Source of the DNA: Viridothelium virens
Lineage: Eukaryota; Ascomycota; Dothideomycetes; Trypetheliales; Trypetheliaceae
Assembly (NCBI GenBank): GCA_010094025.1
Contig: ML991841.1
Coordinates: 62,001-126,000, forward strand
Length of the DNA: 64,000 nt
Direction: 5' to 3'
Every line of letters begins with the position of its first letter. Positions within the stretch are counted from its first letter, which is position 1. The notes beneath the pieces were generated by a model. That model did not search any database. It was given only the letters and a program-made list of their open reading frames with translations, and was not told the DNA's origin. The position numbers were made by a program, and so were the translations under genes. This document shows positions 55,718 to 64,000 of the stretch, in pieces.

Positions 55718-56447
55718 TGAAAGCGCCCAAGCAACAAGCTTTGAATTACAACGAGGATTTGAAATTGTTGAAATGGTTGGAAGTATGAATATCGTGGTTT
55801 TGAAAAAAAGACCCAGATCAAGGACGAGATAAGTTGTAGTTGCGACGATATGAATCAGACCTTAGATATAAAGACTCGAAAAAGCAGAGAGGACGAGAGG
55901 AGAAGGAAAGTCGTTGCATGGACAGGGGATGAACAAAGATAACAATCAACAAGCGCCTGATTTTCCAGTCCTAGTGGCTCTTTCGAGGTCGGCGTCAGGA
56001 TTGAGCCCCCACTGGACGAAGACCGAGAAAGTATCAGCTCATCACCTGTCTTGAGCCGCAAAGTCTGCTGGATGACAATCGGTCGGTTCAGCGTCAAGCT
56101 CATCATGGACGAAACCGACTTCAACGTGCCCACATGCACGAGCCGGCCGTTCATGTATCTGTGAAACTCCATCGGCCGACGATCATGCTCTAGACGAGCA
56201 CTAGAGCATCTCTGCCTGAAAATTTACGCCTTTTTTCGGAGTAACATCATGCAGCACTCATCTCCTGCAGTATCGTCCATAGCTGTTGCCCGTGTCTACG
56301 TGCGGGAGACCAGATAGACAATTAGATTTCGTGTATGTAGTCAGTCCAACCCCAGTGCCGTCGAGAATGAATCTATTGTCCCTTAAGCCTAAAATAATTA
56401 AGCCGGTACACATACGCTCAACGATCCTGGGGATGTTCTGGCAAAAG
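55718..56447. other. Region upstream of the membrane protein, with one short ORF
   Basis: Contains the promoter of the 55115-55717 gene and the short minus-strand ORF described separately. From about 56180 to the 23-base repeat no gene is seen. Confidence 0.4.
55855..56172 (-). CDS. Short hypothetical ORF with a hydrophobic end
   Basis: A 105-codon ATG frame: MEFHRYMNGRLVHVGTLKSV, SSMMSLTLNRPIVIQQTLRL, KTGDELILSRSSSSGG, ending in a hydrophobic stretch (TTFLLLSSSLLFRVFI). The first 75 residues have natural composition. It could be a small gene or the 3' exon of a gene whose 5' part has been lost. No family recognised. Confidence 0.3.
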   Translation of the reverse strand: MEFHRYMNGRLVHVGTLKSVSSMMSLTLNRPIVIQQTLRLKTGDELILSRSSSSGGSILTPTSKEPLGLENQALVDCYLCSSPVHATTFLLLSSSLLFRVFISKV

Positions 56448-56539
56448 AGTGACAAGGAGGTGTGGAGAATAGTGACAAGGATAGGTGGGACGAAGTGACA
56501 AGGATGTGAGGAGAGAAGGGACAAGGATGTCCGAAGAAG
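56448..56539 (+). repeat. Four 23-base tandem repeats
   Basis: Four head-to-tail units of exactly 23 bases, each starting agtgacaagga or agggacaagga and ending in an A/G-rich half. They are intergenic; frames through them on either strand are low-complexity. A small minisatellite. Confidence 0.75.
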
Positions 56540-58020
56540 GTTTAAGAACTGTGCAACTGTGCAATCGCAGTGATAGCCCTCCAACGTACCGCGGGATGAC
56601 GGGCTACCTGCTGATTGGCCAATGCTGAGTCGCCGCCTCCCTTCAACCAAGGGACGACTAACGCGTTATGCTGACGCTCGGATACACATCCGGGGTGCGG
56701 GCCTGCAGGGGTACGTGTCATCAATCTGACCACCAGAGGTGCTACTCGTCACGCCAGCCTGCTGCTCGTTGCTCGTCAAGTCGGCCTGCTGCTCGTTGCT
56801 CGTCAAGCCAGCCTGCTGCTCGTCAAGCCGGCCTGCTGCTCTTCAACCCGCCATACTCCTCTTCAACCCATTATTCTCATCTTTCAGCCATTATCCTCAT
56901 CTTCATCCTATCCTATCAGCACTTAACCCATGACTGTGGTTCAGGTACGAACTGTCAGTACCAGCAGTGCCACGAGCTATAGCTCGGATCGCTTGGACCG
57001 ATTCTCGCCTGGCGCTTTATCACCTTTCGGCCAATCCATCTTTGCGCCAAAGCAACTCTCATCTCTTTACGGATCTCGATCTTTGCGTAGGGCCCCTACC
57101 TTTGCCTAGACCTCTTGTCTCTACGCAAGTCTACCTAACTCTCCAGCATGCAGTATATGATGCTTGAATAGTGTTGGTTCATTGCATAGAATACATGCGT
57201 CCACATCGATCTACTTTGCCTTGTGTGTCGCTCATGTTATCCGACAAAAGCTCTGATCTCTATTCCAGAATCCACCCAGAGACCCAACGCGTTGTACTAG
57301 CGTAATTGAGGGTACTTTCAGCTTATGCATCCCTATTCCGTCCCATCCCATCCTGTTTCATTGTTTCTCAAATAATTCTTCGTGCTGCACTATCTGGAAT
57401 CAATTCAACAATTAGCTACTGCAGAGTCGCCAGAGATAGAAGAAGACATTTGACGACAATCAATAATCCCTACCTATCCAATAACAGTCTGCACTTAGTG
57501 AACTTTGAGAGCTGTTATAAGAAAATGGTAGCATGATCGCGGCAATTGGAAGGCGATGTGAGCTCACAACAAAGGCATCACGCCCATCGACTCTCAGCTT
57601 TTCGTCGCTCAATGTCTTAACCACAGTCACCTTGGCTGAGAGCTGCTTCATGGGATGTGCCATTGAGCTGTGAGCTCAAAACGCCCTTCTAAAGTTGATG
57701 CCAAGTTTAACAGGTACGAATCATTCGTTGCACGTTGCTCACTCTCTTTACTGAGTCTCATGGAGCTGACATAGTCACACCAAACCAGAGCTATCGAAAA
57801 GTTGGAAGATACTCCAAGAACCAGAGTCGTGTTCGTTGGCCATCTGTCAGTCATATCGCCCTCCTTCTCGTGCTTTCTTGAGCCGAAAAAATGCACCTGA
57901 ATCTAGAGCTGTCGAAGAGTCAAAGAAATCGCAAGCAAACGCAGGTTGTGGGCGTTTGCCAATGTCATCCCAGTGGGCTAGCCTCCTATTACTATGTCCA
58001 AAGAGTCAAGTCTACATATA
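56540..58020. other. Repeat-rich interval without a supportable gene
   Basis: About 1.5 kb. After a GC-richer block (56560-56740) comes a CTGCTGCTCGT array, then short frames on both strands with no motif. No start, splice structure or domain was recognised. Confidence 0.4.
56754..56852 (+). repeat. Imperfect tandem repeat of a CTGCTGCTCGTTGCTCGTCAAG unit
   Basis: About four decaying copies of a unit of 22-30 bases (cagcctgctgctcgttgctc followed by gtcaag), the last ones shortened. It gives Cys/Ser/Leu-rich frames on the plus strand that are not genes. Confidence 0.65.
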
Positions 58021-58029
58021 GCCACCAGT

Positions 58030-58700
58030 AGAGTAAAGTGCGAGAACATACCGCTCAGCCAGCAAGATGTCGAGAAGATACGAACATGAAAATCTCTTGA
58101 ACCAAATGCCATTGGGCACACACTACAGGCAGTCACACGGTATATGGCAGCTACCTTCGCAAGGTGCCCAGTTTTCTCCAAGCATGAGTTGGACTCTCTT
58201 CTAAATCTCCGTGAAGGCACGCTTCGAGCAGCATATAGCGCCTAGTGGCACGATATGGAGGTTTCAAGGAAGACCTACAGCGAGTCTGTTGTCATTTTAC
58301 TGGTACGCTTGAGGAGCCCGGTCAGCTTGTACTAAAAAAGCCTGTTAAAGATGACAAGATTGATAAAATCAGGTGCAGGAGAAGATTGAGTCGACTGAAG
58401 ATCTTTGGAGGCTGCTGCAGGAACGTAAAGCGCAGATTATCCACACGCAGGAGAAATATAGGGAAGAAATCCCTCGAATTCATTCTCGACAGCAACGTGC
58501 AACGCAACGGACCTGCAACAGACCCAATGTTGCAAGTGTAGATTGCCTTGCTTCAATACCACATCCCAACGGAGCCTATCGCCGAGTCGCAGGTTTGCTC
58601 GGATCGCCACACAATCAGATAACATACCTCACCGATGCATTCAATCACAATGAGGAGAAAGAGCAGACTACGCAGACCCCCTGCGCATCTTTTTAATCCT
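58030..58700 (+). pseudogene. Relic of an unknown protein-coding gene
   Basis: Plus-strand pieces in more than one frame read like protein. One includes EPNAIGHTLQAVTRYMAATF, ARCPVFSKHELDSL and LREGTLRAAYSA; another FKEDLQRVCCHFTGTLEEPG; a third is coiled-coil-like (EKIESTEDLWRLLQERKAQI). Stops and frame changes between them are not explained by good splice sites, so it is called decayed. A short related piece lies at about 62170-62335. The family is not recognised. Confidence 0.35.
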
Positions 58701-58894
58701 TCCGTCAAGATCCAACTTTCAGTGCTTAGAATACAAACCACAACAGCGCGGCAAAGATAATAAGGTAGTGACTCCTCTGGGGTATAGACCTGGATTTCAT
58801 TTGCATCGAGCTTTGGAGAGTCCATTGATGGCTAAGTTTGAATTGCACAGACAGCTACCGACGTTCCAAAAAAAAAAAAAAATTCCTGGGGGCT

Positions 58895-61149
58895 TCAGTA
58901 AAGAATATCGTCGTGGTTGGCGTAACCACCCGATCGGGGGTATTTGAGCAAGATATTGGCTGTCGCAACAATGATTAGGAACAATAGAGCTGGCAATGAA
59001 CACCAGACGGCATGTACAGTACTCGATACCTTATCCGTTTGGTCACCGGTTTCAGTCGCTTCAGAAGGTAAGGAATACGATCCAACACCCAGACCTCCAT
59101 TGTCCGCGCAGCTAGAGTCTAGCCAGAGTGTGGAACTACTCACAGGTAAACCTCCGGATAGAACGCTCACGATCTCATCGCTCACGAGTTTCGCTAGACC
59201 GCCAACAGTGAGGGAAACTAATCTATCGATTACCGCGGTACTTGATCCGCCAGCCTCTTGCGGATGAATCAGTGCTACTCAAAAAAGCTAGCCGCGGCTC
59301 TTTCGAGGGACGGATGCCACCGGAAGGCCCCGATAGGCTATATGACGCCCGGTTAGGCTGGGATTTGACGCTTTTTGATCTAAAGCTAGTTGGTTGTCTT
59401 GGCAACGTCGCAGACCGGGTAAGGCCTGCGATTGTTGGTGTCATAGGGGTTGACGTCGGAGCAGCGATGACGGAGATGGGCGGTACCCGGATTATATCAG
59501 CGCTTTTTGAGAAAGGCGTCGTACTAGTAGGTAAAGCAACATTCTATCCCTTGATAAGGCAATATAGCAAGTCATATATGCAAGTTGCTTTGTTACTGAC
59601 ATAATCTTGAAAATGGGTACCAAGAGTGAATTTACATGCCTGCGATAGAGGGGTAGCACATACTCCGAGCCGAATCCATGGAAAGCAGCTGCGAGGGGAT
59701 TGAAAGCTGAGGTCTGTACATTTCTTCAAAGACGGGTGCCTATTCACCCCGGTTGGATTGCCGAGGCTCCGGATGTTGCAAAAGCTAGCATCTAGGAGAT
59801 CCTCTAACTTGCAAGAAATACGCACTGTTTGTGGATTTATGATATCCGCAAGGTCCATCACCTGATATTTCCACTCTTCGCTAAATGATTTGAAGTACAA
59901 CTGTGATGCCCGCTTCTTATATTCAGACCCATCAGAAACGAATGCGAATATGATACCAGCACTTTCAGCCGGCAGGTACATCAATCATCACACCTGAGAG
60001 ATCTGCTGGATCGATCTAAGGAGACAATTAGAATATGCTGTACCGAATGGCTTGTAATCTAAATCGGGACCGTCCTGCGTTCGTATGTCGGCTGATATTC
60101 CATCGTAATATGTCGTACAGATGTTGAAGTGAGCACCATAGCTTGACGTCGTTGCTCACAAAGCATCAAAGGATAGGCGTACAGAAAGCGATGTGAACGT
60201 AATGCGCGGAGCAAACGACTCCACAACAGAGTTTCCGAGGATGGTATTGTTTCTTAGTCCAGTCGTAGTTCGAAGGAAGAATACTTGGATGTTTTGTCCG
60301 CTAAGAGTGCAAGACCCCTGAGACGAACTTGGTTCATAGCTGCAAGTTCTTTCGCAACACGAAATCGTTACATGGTGGAGGACTGGTTGGGACCGGAGTC
60401 ATGCCAGGGACAGTGGTAACATTCGTCGGTCTACCCAAGCTCCGGGAATACGATGTTTAGAGTAAACGGCATTCGCTGATATCGACAGAGCAAGTAGGAA
60501 CCGGTGGAGCGTCCTCCTCGCTAGGTGGCTGCCCAATTAGCGCTGCCGGAACCGCATAGGTAGAGTCGAATCAGACGGTAGTTAATAGTGTAGTCGCCGT
60601 TGGAGTAAAGCTCCATGTCGCACGCGGTACTCCATCGATGGTCATGTAAACATCACCAAAACCTTGGGTAACCACACCAATATAGCTCCTGGTAACGACA
60701 TTTGCGAGATAGCCGCTGAGTAGTCTACTGCTTTAGGCTTGCGCCCAGCTATTGGAGAAGCTCCTGTACGCAAAATAACTCGATCTACAAGCCATTTCTG
60801 GAGAGAGGGTTATAGCCATGCCTGCACTTCTGCTCATGACAAGGCTTGCTTTCGAAGACGTCCTATCGTCACTCAATCTCACTTTTGCCGATGCTCCCAG
60901 TCCTTGCATGATAAAGTCTCCGAGGTACGTGGCAGAGGGCCCGTCGCTGGTGGGATCAAGCGGCTTGTATGCTGACAGACCTTGTTGTAGCAGAGAAGAG
61001 CTCGATAAGGACCAGGTAGCTGTACAAAGGAACATATGACTTCAGTGATTGTTGCCAGAAACTAGCTAGGAAGACTCACGTTGACAGAGCAGAAATAAAA
61101 CGAGGATTCTAAGCACGAATAGCTGCAAATCCTGGTATGCTATGGGCAT
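58895..61149 (-). pseudogene. Decayed gene for a fungal secreted/membrane-anchored Cys-containing protein
   Basis: A signal-peptide exon starts at 61149 (MPIAYQDLQLFVLRILVLFL) and splices at 61080/61019 (60-base intron) into TWSLSSSSLLQQGLSAYKPL. Further stretches include GVVTQGFGDVYMTIDGVPRA, APPVPTCSVDISECR (a PxCSVDxxxC motif), VFFLRTTTGLRNNTILGNSV and SYGAHFNICTTYYDGISADI, then ASQLYFKSFSEEWKYQVMDL. A C-terminal membrane segment (CSLPALLFLIIVATANILL) ends at 58895. The pattern matches a common ascomycete group of secreted proteins with repeats of the CSVDxxxC / ILGNSV / C.TTYYD type. Several in-frame stops (a TAA after SNSWAQA, a TGA after TTLLTTV, a TGA after SFDAL) and frame changes lack fitting introns, so the gene is probably dead. 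Confidence 0.55.
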
Positions 61150-62651
61150 TTTCGATTATCGCTCGAAGAATGCCACCAGAAGGAGATACGCAGCTTTGAG
61201 AGGATGGAATTTACACAGAGCAAATGTCACCTCGTTGCATTTTGACTTGTCTGTGAGGCACGCCAATGATCTTACTGGCAATGATATAGGCGAGTATTGT
61301 TGACTATTCCCGGTGGAAATTTACCGATGGAAATTCACCGGTCTGTACAAGCTCGCCCAGTACCAGAGGCTGTATGACATGGAAGTTCATTCGTGCTTTG
61401 GATGTCTCAGATAAAGACGGGAGCGGCTACGGTTCCATTAAGAAGTGGCGTCAAGCTTTGTTGGAAATATTGAGGCGCGGCCCGATTAGGAATTGTCAGC
61501 TGAATTCTCTGGTAAAGGGCAACAGGCATAGTAGAAAAGGGGAGGTGACATGATAGAGAAGGCAGCGACTATCTCAACAAGGTATATGCTCACTTACCTT
61601 GTCGATCGTGTTCCTCTGTATCAGGATAGGGAATCGCATGTAGAAAAATTTGGCGGCCACGAACGTCAGTTATCAGTGAAAAATTGAATGGTGTGGCAAT
61701 AGAGCAATTCAGCAGATTTTTCGAATAACCTGGTTGCCTGATTGAGCGAAAAGCTGTCGATTCTTGTAACCTTCTGAAGTCACCTCATCGCCGTTACAAG
61801 GCAAGGTACCACAGTTTCAGATGGAGAAAAGAATCGTCGAAAATTTCCACACAATTGGATAAAAGAATTATTCCCCAAATCTGCGTAAACGCACCATTTT
61901 TAAGTTCGGTTTCTCATTTCGTCCTTGTTCTTAAGAGCCAACAAAGCCACATGTAGGAAAGAAGTAGATAGTTTTCGATCGAGATACTAGGTCGGGGGTG
62001 CCGACTTGACACAAAAAGCTCGGACCAGTGTCGCACAATTATCACACGCTGACTAAACTGGCGGACAGTTCCTGCCTCCATTCAACAATGCTTTTGGTGA
62101 CGGCACCGAAGTTGCGACCCTATTTCCTCTCACGATCATCCAAGATCCCAACGACACGGTCGACAATCAATAGGAACGTCTGAATCCTCTCCCCCAAACA
62201 TCATTGGCCACATACCGCAGGCAATCAAACAGTATATGCGAGCGAGGACACTCGAATTAGCCAGCAAGAATTGCAGGGGAAGTCTACATATAGGCGCTTA
62301 TCGGGAATTTGGAGAGAGCATGGAAGCTGAATGAACGAGACAACCTCGTCTCAAATACAGAACGGAATGAAGCTGCTACAATAATGACATGATCAAAGGA
62401 TCGCCAACTTAAGGGTATTCTCATGACAACGTGGATAACATGAATGCCGACGGCGAATGGCAACTATAACTCTTACTACATGCTTCTAGAACTCCATACA
62501 TATACAAGCATGCATACAAGCATTCCACAAACCTCAGTATCGATAACAGACGCAGTCCACAACGTCTAATTCAACATCGCCAGCATCTCCTCCCTGGTCG
62601 GTGCGATTGGGTAGTATTCCCAAAGCCAGAACCTTACAGGTTCTCTGAACG
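61150..62651. other. Intergenic region with a short relic
   Basis: About 1.5 kb. The only protein-like piece is about 62170-62335 (+), reading PNIIGHIPQAIKQYMRARTL and ELASKNCRGSLHIGAYREFG, related to the relic at 58030-58700. The rest shows no gene or repeat. Confidence 0.45.
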
Positions 62652-63775
62652 CTACGAAGACTCAGACGGTCGCGGTGCACTTCTAAGACCACGTTCCATA
62701 CCTGCGTGCTCTTTCCCATTACCACCTCGATAATCCATCCGAAGCTCCTTGCCGTACCTCTCGGTATCTTGCTTATGCGGTTTCGGCTGCGGTGACTCGC
62801 TCGGATCCCCTGGCTCAAAAGCCTCCAACTCCACCGAGCGGCGACTTCCCCTAGAACGGCGGTCATCGCGATTCGCTCCTAGGGCGGTTGCGCCGCAATT
62901 GAGGCAGACGATGTTATGGCCATAGGTGTGCAAGCCGACGCGGAGATCTTGTAGCATCGAGGCCTCGACATCGTGGCCTTGTCGGCGACGGCGCTCGCGT
63001 TCACGCTGTCCCCGCCGGATTGTAAACCAGAGCGAGATGACGGCCAGGACGAAGAGACTGAGAGGAACGGAGATGGAGAGCGCGATGGTGCCCTTCTTGC
63101 TTAGAGTAGATGATGAGGATGGGCTTGGTGATGGGGTAGTAGCCGATGATGAAGATAAGGGTGATGTTGGTATTGAAGCTGAGACTGGCGGAAGGGACGG
63201 GATTAACGATGAGAAGGTCGTCGGCAATATCGAGGAATTGAAGGATGTGGATGAAGTTGGTGACAAGGATGGATCTGGCGAGGGAAGCGAGGCTGACATT
63301 GGAGACGTCGGTTCAGCTGCTGGCACAAGAGTGGATGAGACAGCAGCAGTACAGCCACCACACTATCATTGTTTCAGCACAGGACTGATTGTTGTGGAGA
63401 TGTCTTAAATGGGATGAAACTCACGTTGCCACCGCTGGCATCTTCAGCCACGCTCATGAACTCGTCTGGAGGTAATGCATTTTCTACTCCAGAAGCTTGG
63501 CAAGTCGCATCCCAGAGCTCCGCTGTTGCGTTCGCCTCCTCGGGCCCACAAGAACCGCCGACACAGGTCGCGATCGACCTCTCAATATTAATATCGGGAC
63601 ATAGACATCCACTGACGGCGGTATGCGTAGATTCGTCAGTGCAGGGGGAAGAAGAGTAGAAGATTTCAAGACATGACTGAGCGCAGCTCCCGTATTCCGA
63701 GAGGTCTGGACTGACTGCGGAAAGAGCCGCAGGAATAATCGTCAGCCAATATAGCAATATGGCCAGAAAGAGCAT
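62652..63775 (-). CDS. CFEM-domain single-pass membrane protein
   Basis: Two exons, 63775-63425 and 63362-62652, joined in phase 0 over a 62-base intron (gtgagt...gatag), give 353 residues. The ATG at 63775 starts the signal peptide MLFLAILLYWLTIIPAALSA; the frame is open further upstream. Residues about 25-95 form a CFEM domain with eight cysteines (GSCAQSCLEIF, SSSPCTDE, SGCLCPDI, ATCVGGSCGPEE, WDATCQAS). A long Ser/Thr/Pro-rich stalk leads to a membrane segment (GTIALSISVPLSLFVLAVISLW) and a basic juxtamembrane region (RRGQRERERRRRQGHD). The cytoplasmic tail holds EASMLQDLRVGLHTYG and VCLNCGATALGAN. CFEM proteins bind haem or act at the wall and in host interaction; which applies here is unknown. 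The tail matches the paralogue at 55115-55717. Confidence 0.82.
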
Positions 63776-64000
63776 GTTGAATGCCTTATCGAAAAGACCT
63801 GGTGTAGTTAAAACACTGAGGAACATGTATATGAGAAGATCAGACGAGGAATAGCAGCAGTCAGAGCCACGAATGAAAGTAAGAAAGACTTCTGTGGCAG
63901 AACACCATGGATTGGACCTCTCATCTGATAAGAATGAAAAAGGGAAAAGACGGATATGTAAACGGTAGAAAACCTTCACACTTCCAGTCTTGCAAGGTAT

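Noticed and set aside
56258-56740. Possible LTR-like or other dispersed-repeat block
   Set aside because: Its composition suggested a repeat, but I found no second copy, target-site duplication or clear element ends in the window, so no family call is supportable.
1-64000. CRISPR arrays, operons, rRNA genes
   Set aside because: No spaced direct repeats or rRNA signatures were seen, and the gene structure is fungal with spliceosomal introns.

Overview
The window is nuclear DNA of a filamentous ascomycete (Pezizomycotina). Genes are close together and usually have one to five introns of about 50-80 bases with GTA/GTG donors, TAG/CAG acceptors and CTGAC/CTAAC-like branch sites. The gene set fits: an ascomycete-type cellobiose dehydrogenase, a DUF3455 secreted protein, a CFEM membrane protein, a QDE-1-type RNA-dependent RNA polymerase, a Bni4-like bud-neck protein and a Dml1/Misato protein. 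I cannot name the species.

Layout. At the left edge lies the 3' end of an unknown membrane-protein gene. From 1.8 to 8.4 kb come three secreted or wall proteins on the plus strand: DUF3455, a 15-residue-repeat GPI-type protein, and cellobiose dehydrogenase. From 9.3 to 19.7 kb is a housekeeping block: Dus1 (-), ribosomal protein eS25 (+, with an 8-nt microexon), a cytochrome b5/MAPR-like protein (-), the Rag-family GTPase Gtr2 (-) and a multi-TM protein with a charged tail (-). From 22 to 27 kb are small hypothetical genes, Arl3/ARFRP1 (-) and a poorly resolved membrane-protein gene (-). From 29.8 to 52.5 kb come Bni4-like (+), an aldo/keto reductase (+), a beta-propeller-like protein (-), the RdRP (+), an NAD(P)-dependent reductase (+), PhoD phosphatase (+), Dml1 (+), Prp18 (-) and SAP18 (+).

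From about 52.5 kb to the right end the character changes. Here there is AT-rich DNA, a tRNA-like element, two minisatellites, interrupted or decayed coding stretches, and two paralogous Ser/Thr-rich single-pass membrane proteins. One of the pair carries an eight-cysteine CFEM domain; the other lacks it. Both keep the same cytoplasmic tail motif.

Functional themes. The left end is extracellular (cell wall and plant-biomass oxidation). The middle is core cell biology: tRNA modification, ribosome, TORC1 signalling through Gtr2, Golgi traffic through Arl3, splicing, transcriptional co-repression, mitochondrial inheritance and RNA silencing. The right end is accessory, with surface proteins and relics. 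No operon-like logic, CRISPR array or convincing intact transposon is visible. Exon boundaries were worked out by eye from splice consensus, reading phase and family resemblance; all spliced models given complete keep the reading frame.
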